Shown here: piece after piece, positions 28,255 through 43,565 of the stretch
Position numbering within the stretch: position 1 is the stretch's first letter
Layout of the letters: each line of letters begins with the position of its first letter
NCBI RefSeq assembly: GCF_026212465.1
Contig: NC_080051.1
Coordinates: 893,001 to 957,000 of the forward strand
Origin: Amaranthus tricolor
Lineage: Eukaryota > Streptophyta > Magnoliopsida > Caryophyllales > Amaranthaceae
Direction: 5' to 3'
DNA length: 64,000 nt
Position numbers and translations under genes: made by a program
Notes under the pieces: generated by a model
Told to the model about the DNA's origin: nothing
Databases searched by the model: none
The model's input: the letters and a program-made list of their open reading frames with translations, nothing else

Positions 28255-30951
28255 TCAATGATCAATGAAGAATGAACAAGAATCAATGATCAAAGAAGAA
28301 TGAACGATGAAGAATGAACAAGGATAAGAATGAACGATGAAGAATGAACAAGGATCAATGATCAATGAAGAATGAACGATGAAGAATGAATAAGGATCAA
28401 TTCTCAATGAAGAATGAACGATGAAGAATGAACAAGGATCAATTCTCAATGAAGAATGAACGATGAAGAATGAACAAGGAACAATGATCAATGAAGAATG
28501 AACGATGAAGAAAGAACAAGGATTAATGGTCAATGACGAATGAACGATGAAGAATGAACAAGGATCAATGATCAATGAAGAATGAACGATGGAGAATGAA
28601 CAAGGATCAATGATCAAAGAAGAATGAACGACGAAGAATGAACAAGGATTAATGGTCAATGACGAATGAACGATGAAGAATGAACAAGGATCAATGATCA
28701 ATGACGAATGAACGATGAAGAATGAACAAGGAGTAATGGTCAATGACGAATGAACGATGAAGAATGAACAAGGATCAATGATCAATGACGAATGAACGAT
28801 GAAGAATGAACAAGGATCAATGATCAATGAAGAATGAACGATGAAGAATGAACAAGGATCAATGATCAATGAAGAATGAACGATGAAGAATGAACAAGGA
28901 TCAATTCTCAATGAAGAATGAACGATGAAGAATGAACAAGGAACAATGATCAATGAAGAATGAACGATGAAGAATGAACAAGGATTAATGGTCAATGACG
29001 AATGAACGATGAAGAATGAACAAGGGTCAATAATCAATGAAGAATGAACGATGAAAAATGAACAAGGATCAATGATCAATGAAGAATGAACGATGAAGAA
29101 TGAACAAGGATTAATGGTCAGTGACGAATGAACGATGAAGAATGAACAAGGATCAATGATCAATGAAGAATGAACGATGAAGAATGAACAAGGATTAATG
29201 GTCAATGACGAATGAACGATGAAGAATGAACAAGGATCAATGATCAATGACGAATGAACGATGAAGAATGAACAAGGATCAATAATCAATGACGAATGAA
29301 CGATGAAGAATGAACAAGGATCAATGATCAATGAAGAATGAACGATGAAGAATGAACAAGGATTAATGGTCAATGACGAATGAACGATGAAGAATGAACA
29401 AGGAACAATGATCAATGACGAATGAACGATGAAGAATGAACAAGGATCAATGATCAATGACGAATGAACGATGAAGAATGAACAAGGATCAATGATCAAT
29501 GAAGAATGAACAAGGATCAATGATCAAAGAAGAATGAACGATGAAGAATGAACAAGGATCAATGATCAATGAAGAATGAACGATGAAGAATGAACAAGGA
29601 TCAATGATCAATGAAGAATGAACGATGAAGAATGAACAAGGATCAATTCTCAATGAAGAATGAACGCTGAAGAATGAACAAGGAGTAATGGTCAATGACG
29701 AATGAACGATGAAGAATGAACAAGGATCAATGATCAATGACAAATGAACGATGAAGAATGAACAAGGATCAATGATCAATGAAGAATGAACAAGGATCAA
29801 TGATCAAAGAAGAATGAACGATGAATAATGAACAAGGATCAATGATCAATGAAGAATGAACGATGAAGAATGAACAAGGATTAATGGTCAATGACGAATG
29901 AACGATGAAGAATGAACAAGGATTAATGGTCAATGACGAATGAACGATGAAGAATAAACAAGGATCAATGATCAATGACGAATGAACGATGAAGAATGAA
30001 CAAGGATCAATGATCAATGACGAATGAACGATGAAGAATGAACAAGGATCAATGATCAATGAAGAATGAAAAAGGATCAATGATCAATGAAGAATGAACG
30101 ACGAAGAATGAACAAGGATGAATGGTCAATGACGAATGAACGATGAAGAATGAACAAGGATCAATGATCAATGACGAATGAACGATGAAGAATGAACAAG
30201 GATCAATGATCAATGAAGAATGAACGATGAAGAATGAACAAGGAGTAATGGTCAATGACGAATGAACGATGAAGAATGAACAAGGATCAATGATCAATGA
30301 CTAATGAACGATGAAGAATGAACAAGGATCAATGATTAATGAAGAATGAACAAGGATCAATGACTAATGAAGAATGAACAAGGATCAATGATCAAAGAAG
30401 AATGAACGATGAAGAATGAACAAGGATCAATGATCAATGAAGAATGAACGATGAAGAATGAACAAGGAGTAATGGTCAATGACGAATGAACGATGAAAAA
30501 TGAACAAGGATCAATGATCAATGACGAATGAACGATGAAGAATGAACAAGGATCAATGATCAATGAAGAATGAACAAGGATCAATGATCAAAGAAGAATG
30601 AACGATGAAGAATGAACAAGGATCAATGATCAATGAAGAATGAACGATGCAGAATGAACAAGGATTAATGGTCAATGACGAATAAACGATGAAGAATGAA
30701 CAAGGATCAATGAAGAATGAACGATGAAGAATGAACAAGGATTAATGGTCAATGACAAATGAACGATGAAGAATGAACAAGGATCAATGATCAATGACGA
30801 ATGAACGATGAAGAATGAACAAGGATCAATGATCAATGACGAATGAACGATGAAGAATGAACAAGGATCAATGATCAATGACGAATGAACGATGAAGAAT
30901 GAACAAGGATCAAAGATCAATGATGAATGAACGATGAAGAATGAACAAGGA
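28255..30951 (+). repeat. Transition block related to 14.4-17.1 kb
   Basis: Landmarks 28255 and 29769-30951 match 14368 and 15924-17106, with the offset falling from 13,887 to 13,845 bp through loss of one 42-bp unit near 28.7 kb. It contains the last 30-mer (28316) and the first right-family markers: GACTAAT in the 28-mer doublet (30348-30375) and GAGTAAT where left copies have GAGGAAT. The switch from left to right array family lies in this block. A private GAACGCTGAAG is at about 29,662. Confidence 0.83.
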
Positions 30952-33492
30952 TCAATGATCAATGAAGAATGAACAAGAATCAATGATCAAAGAAGAATGA
31001 ACGATGAAGAATGAACAAGGATCAATGATCAATGAAGAATGAACGATGAAGAATGAACAAGGATCAATGATCAATGAAGAATGAACGATGAAGAATGAAC
31101 AAGGATCAATTCTCAATGAAGAATGAACGATGAAGAATGAACAAGGAGTAATGGTCAATGACGAATGAACGATGAAGAATGAACAAGGATCAATGATCAA
31201 TGACAAATGAACGATGAAGAATGAACAAGGATCAATGATCAATGAAGAATGAACGATGAAGAATGAACAAGGAGTAATGGTCAATGACGAATGAACGATG
31301 AAGAATGAACAAGGATCAATGATCAATGACGAATGAACGATGAAGAATGAACAAGGATCAATGATCAATGAAGAATGAACGATGAAGAATGAACAAGGAT
31401 CAATGATCAATGAAGAATGAACGATGAAGAATGAACAAGGATCAATTCTCAATGAAGAACGAACGATGAAGAATGAACAAGGAACAATGATCAATGAAGA
31501 ATGAACGATGAAGAATGAACAAGGATTAATGGTCAATGACGAATGAACGATGAAGAATGAACAAGGATCAATAATCAATGAAGAATGAACGATGAAAAAT
31601 GAACAAGGATCAATGATCAATGAAGAATGAACGATGAAGAATGAACAAGGATTAATGGTCAGTGACGAATGAACGATGAAGAATGAACAAGGATCAATGA
31701 TCAATGAAGAATGAACGATGAAGAATGAACAAGGATTAATGGTCAATGACGAATGAACGATGAAGAATGAACAAGGATCAATGATCAATGACGAATGAAC
31801 GATGAAGAATGAACAAGGATCAATAATCAATGACGAATGAACGATGAAGAGTGAACAAGGATCAATGATCAATGAAGAATGAACGATGAAGAATGAACAA
31901 GGATTAATGGTCAATGACGAATGAACGATGAAGAATGAACAAGGAACAATGATCAATGACGAATGAACGATGAAGAATGAACAAGGATCAATGATCAATG
32001 ACGAATGAACGATGAAGAATGAACAAGGATCAATGATCAATGAAGAATGAACAAGGATCAATGATCAAAGAAGAATGAACGATGAAGAATGAACAAGGAT
32101 CAATGATCAATGAAGAATGAACGATGAAGAATGAACAAGGATCAATGATCAATGAAGAATGAACGATGAAGAATGAACAAGGATCAATTCTCAATGAAGA
32201 ATGAACGATGAAGAATGAACAAGGAGTAATGGTCAATGACGAATGAACGATGAAGAATGAACAAGGATCAATGATCAATGACAAATGAACGATGAAGAAT
32301 GAACAAGGATCAATGATCAATGAAGAATGAACAAGGATCAATGATCAAAGAAGAATGAACGATGAATAATGAACAAGGATCAATGATCAATGAAGAATGA
32401 ACGATGAAGAATGAACAAGGATTAATGGTCAATGACGAATGAACGATGAAGAATGAACAAGGATTAATGGTCAATGACGAATGAACGATGAAGAATAAAC
32501 AAGGATCAATGATCAATGACGAATGAACGATGAAGAATGAACAAGGATCAATGATCAATGACGAATGAACGATGAAGAATGAACAAGGATCAATGATCAA
32601 TGAAGAATGAAAAAGGATCAATGATCAATGAAGAATGAACGACGAAGAATGAACAAGGATTAATGGTCAATGACGAATGAACGATGAAGAATGAACAAGG
32701 ATCAATGATCAATGACGAATGAACGATGAAGAATGAACAAGGATCAATGATCAATGAAGAATGAACGATGAAGAATGAACAAGGAGTAATGGTCAATGAC
32801 GAATGAACGATGAAGAATGAACAAGGATCAATGATCAATGACTAATGAACGATGAAGAATGAACAAGGATCAATGATTAATGAAGAATGAACAAGGATCA
32901 ATGACTAATGAAGAATGAACAAGGATCAATGATCAAAGAAGAATGAACGATGAAGAATGAACAAGGATCAATGATCAATGAAGAATGAACGATGAAGAAT
33001 GAACAAGGAGTAATGGTCAATGACGAATGAACGATGAAGAATGAACAAGGATCAATGATCAATGACGAATGAACGATGAAGAATGAACAAGGATCAATGA
33101 TCAATGAAGAATGAACAAGGATCAATGATCAAAGAAGAATGAACGATGAAGAATGAACAAGGATCAATGATCAATGAAGAATGAACGATGCAGAATGAAC
33201 AAGGATTAATGGTCAATGACGAATGAACGATGAAGAATGAACAAGGATCAATGAAGAATGAACGATGAAGAATGAACAAGGATTAATGGTCAATGACAAA
33301 TGAACGATGAAGAATGAACAAGGATCAATGATCAATGACGAATGAACGATGAAGAATGAACAAGGATCAATGATCAATGACGAATGAACGATGAAGAATG
33401 AACAAGGATCAATGATCAATGACGAATGAACGATGAAGAATGAACAAGGATCAAAGATCAATGATGAATGAACGATGAAGAATGAACAAGGA
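30952..33492 (+). repeat. 2,541-bp higher-order repeat, copy 1
   Basis: Landmarks 30952, 32030, 32310, 32590, 32898, 33094 and 33213 all recur 2,541 bp to the right (33493, 34571, 34851, 35131, then partly). The period is 363 heptads. The copy starts with a long run of 42-mers containing the rare GAAGAGTGAAC unit near 31,850 and ends with the 1,183-bp module. Confidence 0.92.
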
Positions 33493-36033
33493 TCAATGAT
33501 CAATGAAGAATGAACAAGAATCAATGATCAAAGAAGAATGAACGATGAAGAATGAACAAGGATCAATGATCAATGAAGAATGAACGATGAAGAATGAACA
33601 AGGATCAATGATCAATGAAGAATGAACGATGAAGAATGAACAAGGATCAATTCTCAATGAAGAATGAACGATGAAGAATGAACAAGGAGTAATGGTCAAT
33701 GACGAATGAACGATGAAGAATGAACAAGGATCAATGATCAATGACAAATGAACGATGAAGAATGAACAAGGATCAATGATCAATGAAGAATGAACGATGA
33801 AGAATGAACAAGGAGTAATGGTCAATGACGAATGAACGATGAAGAATGAACAAGGATCAATGATCAATGACGAATGAACGATGAAGAATGAACAAGGATC
33901 AATGATCAATGAAGAATGAACGATGAAGAATGAACAAGGATCAATGATCAATGAAGAATGAACGATGAAGAATGAACAAGGATCAATTCTCAATGAAGAA
34001 TGAACGATGAAGAATGAACAAGGAACAATGATCAATGAAGAATGAACGATGAAGAATGAACAAGGATTAATGGTCAATGACGAATGAACGATGAAGAATG
34101 AACAAGGATCAATAATCAATGAAGAATGAACGATGAAAAATGAACAAGGATCAATGTTCAATGAAGAATGAACGATGAAGAATGAACAAGGATTAATGGT
34201 CAGTGACGAATGAACGATGAAGAATGAACAAGGATCAATGATCAATGAAGAATGAACGATGAAGAATGAACAAGGATTAATGGTCAATGACGAATGAACG
34301 ATGAAGAATGAACAAGGATCAATGATCAATGACGAATGAACGATGAAGAATGAACAAGGATCAATAATCAATGACGAATGAACGATGAAGAGTGAACAAG
34401 GATCAATGATCAATGAAGAATGAACGATGAAGAATGAACAAGGATTAATGGTCAATGACGAATGAACGATGAAGAATGAACAAGGAACAATGATCAATGA
34501 CGAATGAACGATGAAGAATGAACAAGGATCAATGATCAATGACGAATGAACGATGAAGAATGAACAAGGATCAATGATCAATGAAGAATGAACAAGGATC
34601 AATGATCAAAGAAGAATGAACGATGAAGAATGAACAAGGATCAATGATCAATGAAGAATGAACGATGAAGAATGAACAAGGATCAATGATCAATGAAGAA
34701 TGAACGATGAAGAATGAACAAGGATCAATTCTCAATGAAGAATGAACGATGAAGAATGAACAAGGAGTAATGGTCAATGACGAATGAACGATGAAGAATG
34801 AACAAGGATCAATGATCAATGACAAATGAACGATGAAGAATGAACAAGGATCAATGATCAATGAAGAATGAACAAGGATCAATGATCAAAGAAGAATGAA
34901 CGATGAATAATGAACAAGGATCAATGATCAATGAAGAATGAACGATGAAGAATGAACAAGGATTAATGGTCAATGACGAATGAACGATGAAGAATGAACA
35001 AGGATTAATGGTCAATGACGAATGAACGATGAAGAATAAACAAGGATCAATGATCAATGACGAATGAACGATGAAGAATGAACAAGGATCAATGATCAAT
35101 GACGAATGAACGATGAAGAATGAACAAGGATCAATGATCAATGAAGAATGAAAAAGGATCAATGATCAATGAAGAATGAACGACGAAGAATGAACAAGGA
35201 TTAATGGTCAATGACGAATGAACGATGAAGAATGAACAAGGATCAATGATCAATGACGAATGAACGATGAAGAATGAACAAGGATCAATGATCAATGAAG
35301 AATGAACGATGAAGAATGAACAAGGAGTAATGGTCAATGACGAATGAACGATGAAGAATGAACAAGGATCAATGATCAATGACTAATGAACGATGAAGAA
35401 TGAACAAGGATCAATGATTAATGAAGAATGAACAAGGATCAATGACTAATGAAGAATGAACAAGGATCAATGATCAAAGAAGAATGAACGATGAAGAATG
35501 AACAAGGATCAATGATCAATGAAGAATGAACGATGAAGAATGAACAAGGAGTAATGGTCAATGACGAATGAACGATGAAGAATGAACAAGGATCAATGAT
35601 CAATGATGAATGAACGATGAAGAATGAACAAGGATCAAAGATCAATGATGAATGAACGATGAAGAATGAACAAGGATCAATGATCAATGAAGAATGAACA
35701 AGAATCAATGATCAAAGAAGAATGAACGATGAAGAATGAACAAGGATCAATGATCAATGAAGAATGAACGATGAAGAATGAACAAGGATCAATGATCAAT
35801 GACGAATGAACGATGAAGAATGAACAAGGATCAATGATCAATGAAGAATGAAAAAGGATCAATGATCAATGAAGAATGAACGACGAAGAATGAACAAGGA
35901 TTAATGGTCAATGACGAATGAACGATGAAGAATGAACAAGGATCAATGATCAATGACAAATGAACGATGAAGAATGAACAAGGATCAATGATCAATGAAG
36001 AATGAACAAGGATCAATGATCAAAGAAGAATGA
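33493..36033 (+). repeat. 2,541-bp higher-order repeat, copy 2, rearranged at its right end
   Basis: It is faithful to copy 1 through about 35.5 kb, including GAAGAGTGAAC near 34,391. After the doublet at 35,402 the expected GATGCAG unit and 35-mer are missing and the barcode passes into the short repeats of the next block. The right limit is nominal. Confidence 0.82.
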
Positions 36034-39000
36034 ACGATGAATAATGAACAAGGATCAATGATCAATGAAGAATGAACGATGAAGAATGAACAAGGATTAA
36101 TGGTCAATGACGAATGAACGATGAAGAATGAACAAGGATTAATGGTCAATGACGAATGAACGATGAAGAATAAACAAGGATCAATGATCAATGACGAATG
36201 AACGATGAAGAATGAACAAGGATCAATGATCAATGACGAATGAACGATGAAGAATGAACAAGGATCAATGATCAATGAAGAATGAAAAAGGATCAATGAT
36301 CAATGAAGAATGAACGACGAAGAATGAACAAGGATTAATGGTCAATGACGAATGAACGATGAAGAATGAACAAGGATCAATGATCAATGACGAATGAACG
36401 ATGAAGAATGAACAAGGATCAATGATCAATGAAGAATGAACGATGAAGAATGAACAAGGAGTAATGGTCAATGACGAATGAACGATGAAGAATGAACAAG
36501 GATCAATGATCAATGACTAATGAACGATGAAGAATGAACAAGGATCAATGATTAATGAAGAATGAACAAGGATCAATGACTAATGAAGAATGAACAAGGA
36601 TCAATGATCAAAGAAGAATGAACGATGAAGAATGAACAAGGATCAATGATCAATGAAGAATGAACGATGAAGAATGAACAAGGAGTAATGGTCAATGACG
36701 AATGAACGATGAAGAATGAACAAGGATCAATGATCAATGACGAATGAACGATGAAGAATGAACAAGGATTAATGGTCAATGACGAATGAACGATGAAGAA
36801 TGAACAAGGATCAATGATCAATGACGAATGAACGATGAAGAATGAACAAGGATCAATGATCAATGAAGAATGAACGATGAAGAATGAACAAGGAGTAATG
36901 GTCAATGACGAATGAACGATGAAGAATGAACAAGGATCAATGATCAAAGAAGAATGAACGATGAAGAATGAACAAGGATCAATGATCAATGAAGAATGAA
37001 CGATGAAGAATGAACAAGGAGTAATGGTCAATGACGAATGAACGATGAAGAATGAACAAGGATCAATGATCAATGACGAATGAACGATGAAGAATGAACA
37101 AGGATCAAAGATCAATGATGAATGAACGATGAAGAATGAACAAGGATCAATGATCAATGAAGAATGAACAAGAATCAATGATCAAAGAAGAATGAACGAT
37201 GAAGAATGAACAAGGATCAATGATCAATGAAGAATGAACGATGAAGAATGAACAAGGATCAATGATCAATGACGAATGAACGATGAAGAATGAACAAGGA
37301 TCAATGATCAATGAAGAATGAAAAAGGATCAATGATCAATGAAGAATGAACGACGAAGAATGAACAAGGATTAATGGTCAATGACGAATGAACGATGAAG
37401 AATGAACAAGGATCAATGATCAATGACAAATGAACGATGAAGAATGAACAAGGATCAATGATCAATGAAGAATGAACAAGGATCAATGATCAAAGAAGAA
37501 TGAACGATGAATAATGAACAAGGATCAATGATCAATGAAGAATGAACGATGAAGAATGAACAAGGATTAATGGTCAATGACGAATGAACGATGAAGAATG
37601 AACAAGGATTAATGGTCAATGACGAATGAACGATGAAGAATAAACAAGGATCAATGATCAATGACGAATGAACGATGAAGAATGAACAAGGATCAATGAT
37701 CAATGACGAATGAACGATGAAGAATGAACAAGGATCAATGATCAATGAAGAATGAAAAAGGATCAATGATCAATGAAGAATGAACGACGAAGAATGAACA
37801 AGGATTAATGGTCAATGACGAATGAACGATGAAGAATGAACAAGGATCAATGATCAATGACGAATGAACGATGAAGAATGAACAAGGATCAATGATCAAT
37901 GAAGAATGAACGATGAAGAATGAACAAGGAGTAATGGTCAATGACGAATGAACGATGAAGAATGAACAAGGATCAATGATCAATGACTAATGAACGATGA
38001 AGAATGAACAAGGATCAATGATTAATGAAGAATGAACAAGGATCAATGACTAATGAAGAATGAACAAGGATCAATGATCAAAGAAGAATGAACGATGAAG
38101 AATGAACAAGGATCAATGATCAATGAAGAATGAACGATGAAGAATGAACAAGGAGTAATGGTCAATGACGAATGAACGATGAAGAATGAACAACGATCAA
38201 TGATCAATGACGAATGAACGATGAAGAATGAACAAGGATCAATGATCAATGAAGAATGAACAAGGATCAATGATCAAAGAAGAATGAACGATGAAGAATG
38301 AACAAGGATCAATGATCAATGAAGAATGAACGATGCAGAATGAACAAGGATTAATGGTCAATGACGAATGAACGATGAAGAATGAACAAGGATCAATGAA
38401 GAATGAACGATGAAGAATGAACAAGGATTAATGGTCAATGACAAATGAACGATGAAGAATGAACAAGGATCAATGATCAATGACGAATGAACGATGAAGA
38501 ATGAACAAGGATCAATGATCAATGACGAATGAACGATGAAGAATGAACAAGGATCAATGATCAATGACGAATGAACGATGAAGAATGAACAAGGATCAAA
38601 GATCAATGATGAATGAACGATGAAGAATGAACAAGGATCAATGATCAATGAAGAATGAACAAGAATCAATGATCAAAGAAGAATGAACGATGAAGAATGA
38701 ACAAGGATCAATGATCAATGAAGAATGAACAAGGATCAATGATCAAAGAAGAATGAACGATGAATAATGAACAAGGATCAATGATCAATGAAGAATGAAC
38801 GATGAAGAATGAACAAGGATTAATGGTCAATGACGAATGAACGATGAAGAATGAACAAGGATTAATGGTCAATGACGAATGAACGATGAAGAATAAACAA
38901 GGATCAATGATCAATGACGAATGAACGATGAAGAATGAACAAGGATCAATGATCAATGACGAATGAACGATGAAGAATGAACAAGGATCAATGATCAATG

Positions 39001-40121
39001 AAGAATGAAAAAGGATCAATGATCAATGAAGAATGAACGACGAAGAATGAACAAGGATTAATGGTCAATGACGAATGAACGATGAAGAATGAACAAGGAT
39101 CAATGATCAATGACGAATGAACGATGAAGAATGAACAAGGATCAATGATCAATGAAGAATGAACGATGAAGAATGAACAAGGAGTAATGGTCAATGACGA
39201 ATGAACGATGAAGAATGAACAAGGATCAATGATCAATGACTAATGAACGATGAAGAATGAACAAGGATCAATGATTAATGAAGAATGAACAAGGATCAAT
39301 GACTAATGAAGAATGAACAAGGATCAATGATCAAAGAAGAATGAACGATGAAGAATGAACAAGGATCAATGATCAATGAAGAATGAACGATGAAGAATGA
39401 ACAAGGAGTAATGGTCAATGACGAATGAACGATGAAGAATGAACAAGGATCAATGATCAATGACGAATGAACGATGAAGAATGAACAAGGATCAAAGATC
39501 AATGATGAATGAACGATGAAGAATGAACAAGGATCAATGATCAATGAAGAATGAACAAGAATCAATGATCAAAGAAGAATGAACGATGAAGAATGAACAA
39601 GGATCAATGATCAATGAAGAATGAACGATGAAGAATGAACAAGGATCAATGATCAATGACGAATGAACGATGAAGAATGAACAAGGATCAATGATCAATG
39701 AAGAATGAAAAAGGATCAATGATCAATGAAGAATGAACGACGAAGAATGAACAAGGATTAATGGTCAATGACGAATGAACGATGAAGAATGAACAAGGAT
39801 CAATGATCAATGACAAATGAACGATGAAGAATGAACAAGGATCAATGATCAATGAAGAATGAACAAGGATCAATGATCAAAGAAGAATGAACGATGAATA
39901 ATGAACAAGGATCAATGATCAATGAAGAATGAACGATGAAGAATGAACAAGGATTAATGGTCAATGACGAATGAACGATGAAGAATGAACAAGGATTAAT
40001 GGTCAATGACGAATGAACGATGAAGAATAAACAAGGATCAATGATCAATGACGAATGAACGATGAAGAATGAACAAGGATCAATGATCAATGACGAATGA
40101 ACGATGAAGAATGAACAAGGA
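35131..40121 (+). repeat. Block of short higher-order repeats, 1,134-1,470 bp
   Basis: The GAAAAAGGATC landmark recurs at 35131, 36265, 37735, 38988 and 40122, giving spacings of 1,134, 1,470, 1,253 and 1,134 bp. The 1,470-bp copy equals the 1,134-bp form plus 336 bp, exactly eight 42-mers (36.7-37.1 kb). The 1,253-bp copy has the 35-mer and GATGCAG unit of the 1,183-bp module. A private CAACGATC at 38194 reappears at 40581, offset 2,387 = 1,253 + 1,134, showing that a pair of these units was copied together. Confidence 0.87.
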
Positions 40122-41024
40122 TCAATGATCAATGAAGAATGAAAAAGGATCAATGATCAATGAAGAATGAACGACGAAGAATGAACAAGGATTAATGGTC
40201 AATGACGAATGAACGATGAAGAATGAACAAGGATCAATGATCAATGACGAATGAACGATGAAGAATGAACAAGGATCAATGATCAATGAAGAATGAACGA
40301 TGAAGAATGAACAAGGAGTAATGGTCAATGACGAATGAACGATGAAGAATGAACAAGGATCAATGATCAATGACTAATGAACGATGAAGAATGAACAAGG
40401 ATCAATGATTAATGAAGAATGAACAAGGATCAATGACTAATGAAGAATGAACAAGGATCAATGATCAAAGAAGAATGAACGATGAAGAATGAACAAGGAT
40501 CAATGATCAATGAAGAATGAACGATGAAGAATGAACAAGGAGTAATGGTCAATGACGAATGAACGATGAAGAATGAACAACGATCAATGATCAATGACGA
40601 ATGAACGATGAAGAATGAACAAGGATCAATGATCAATGAAGAATGAACAAGGATCAATGATCAAAGAAGAATGAACGATGAAGAATGAACAAGGATCAAT
40701 GATCAATGAAGAATGAACGATGCAGAATGAACAAGGATTAATGGTCAATGACGAATGAACGATGAAGAATGAACAAGGATCAATGAAGAATGAACGATGA
40801 AGAATGAACAAGGATTAATGGTCAATGACAAATGAACGATGAAGAATGAACAAGGATCAATGATCAATGACGAATGAACGATGAAGAATGAACAAGGATC
40901 AATGATCAATGACGAATGAACGATGAAGAATGAACAAGGATCAATGATCAATGACGAATGAACGATGAAGAATGAACAAGGATCAAAGATCAATGATGAA
41001 TGAACGATGAAGAATGAACAAGGA

Positions 41025-43565
41025 TCAATGATCAATGAAGAATGAACAAGAATCAATGATCAAAGAAGAATGAACGATGAAGAATGAACAAGGATCAATG
41101 ATCAATGAAGAATGAACGATGAAGAATGAACAAGGATCAATGATCAATGAAGAATGAACGATGAAGAATGAACAAGGATCAATTCTCAATGAAGAATGAA
41201 CGATGAAGAATGAACAAGGAGTAATGGTCAATGACGAATGAACGATGAAGAATGAACAAGGATCAATGATCAATGACAAATGAACGATGAAGAATGAACA
41301 AGGATCAATGATCAATGAAGAATGAACGATGAAGAATGAACAAGGAGTAATGGTCAATGACGAATGAACGATGAAGAATGAACAAGGATCAATGATCAAT
41401 GACGAATGAACGATGAAGAATGAACAAGGATCAATGATCAATGAAGAATGAACGATGAAGAATGAACAAGGATCAATGATCAATGAAGAATGAACGATGA
41501 AGAATGAACAAGGATCAATTCTCAATGAAGAATGAACGATGAAGAATGAACAAGGAACAATGATCAATGAAGAATGAACGATGAAGAATGAACAAGGATT
41601 AATGGTCAATGACGAATGAACGATGAAGAATGAACAAGGATCAATAATCAATGAAGAATGAACGATGAAAAATGAACAAGGATCAATGATCAATGAAGAA
41701 TGAACGATGAAGAATGAACAAGGATTAATGGTCAGTGACGAATGAACGATGAAGAATGAACAAGGATCAATGATCAATGAAGAATGAACGATGAAGAATG
41801 AACAAGGATTAATGGTCAATGACGAATGAACGATGAAGAATGAACAAGGATCAATGATCAATGACGAATGAACGATGAAGAATGAACAAGGATCAATAAT
41901 CAATGACGAATGAACGATGAAGAGTGAACAAGGATCAATGATCAATGAAGAATGAACGATGAAGAATGAACAAGGATTAATGGTCAATGACGAATGAACG
42001 ATGAAGAATGAACAAGGAACAATGATCAATGACGAATGAACGATGAAGAATGAACAAGGATCAATGATCAATGACGAATGAACGATGAAGAATGAACAAG
42101 GATCAATGATCAATGAAGAATGAACAAGGATCAATGATCAAAGAAGAATGAACGATGAAGAATGAACAAGGATCAATGATCAATGAAGAATGAACGATGA
42201 AGAATGAACAAGGATCAATGATCAATGAAGAATGAACGATGAAGAATGAACAAGGATCAATTCTCAATGAAGAATGAACGATGAAGAATGAACAAGGAGT
42301 AATGGTCAATGACGAATGAACGATGAAGAATGAACAAGGATCAATGATCAATGACAAATGAACGATGAAGAATGAACAAGGATCAATGATCAATGAAGAA
42401 TGAACAAGGATCAATGATCAAAGAAGAATGAACGATGAATAATGAACAAGGATCAATGATCAATGAAGAATGAACGATGAAGAATGAACAAGGATTAATG
42501 GTCAATGACGAATGAACGATGAAGAATGAACAAGGATTAATGGTCAATGACGAATGAACGATGAAGAATAAACAAGGATCAATGATCAATGACGAATGAA
42601 CGATGAAGAATGAACAAGGATCAATGATCAATGACGAATGAACGATGAAGAATGAACAAGGATCAATGATCAATGAAGAATGAAAAAGGATCAATGATCA
42701 ATGAAGAATGAACGACGAAGAATGAACAAGGATTAATGGTCAATGACGAATGAACGATGAAGAATGAAGAAGGATCAATGATCAATGACGAATGAACGAT
42801 GAAGAATGAACAAGGATCAATGATCAATGAAGAATGAACGATGAAGAATGAACAAGGAGTAATGGTCAATGACGAATGAACGATGAAGAATGAACAAGGA
42901 TCAATGATCAATGACTAATGAACGATGAAGAATGAACAAGGATCAATGATTAATGAAGAATGAACAAGGATCAATGACTAATGAAGAATGAACAAGGATC
43001 AATGATCAAAGAAGAATGAACGATGAAGAATGAACAAGGATCAATGATCAATGAAGAATGAACGATGAAGAATGAACAAGGAGTAATGGTCAATGACGAA
43101 TGAACGATGAAGAATGAACAAGGATCAATGATCAATGACGAATGAACGATGAAGAATGAACAAGGATCAATGATCAATGAAGAATGAACAAGGATCAATG
43201 ATCAAAGAAGAATGAACGATGAAGAATGAACAAGGATCAATGATCAATGAAGAATGAACGATGCAGAATGAACAAGGATTAATGGTCAATGACGAATGAA
43301 CGATGAAGAATGAACAAGGATCAATGAAGAATGAACGATGAAGAATGAACAAGGATTAATGGTCAATGACAAATGAACGATGAAGAATGAACAAGGATCA
43401 ATGATCAATGACGAATGAACGATGAAGAATGAACAAGGATCAATGATCAATGACGAATGAACGATGAAGAATGAACAAGGATCAATGATCAATGACGAAT
43501 GAACGATGAAGAATGAATAAGGATCAAAGATCAATGATGAATGAACGATGAAGAATGAACAAGGA
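41025..43565 (+). repeat. 2,541-bp higher-order repeat, copy 3
   Basis: The 2,541-bp organisation resumes in full after the short-repeat block. Its GAAAAAGGATC segment at 42,663 carries a C-to-G change at 42769 (TGAAGAAGG) absent from copies 1 and 2 and from the next copy at 45,204, but present at 47809, 53052 and 58491. The segment at 47,703 was probably templated from this one. Confidence 0.9.
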
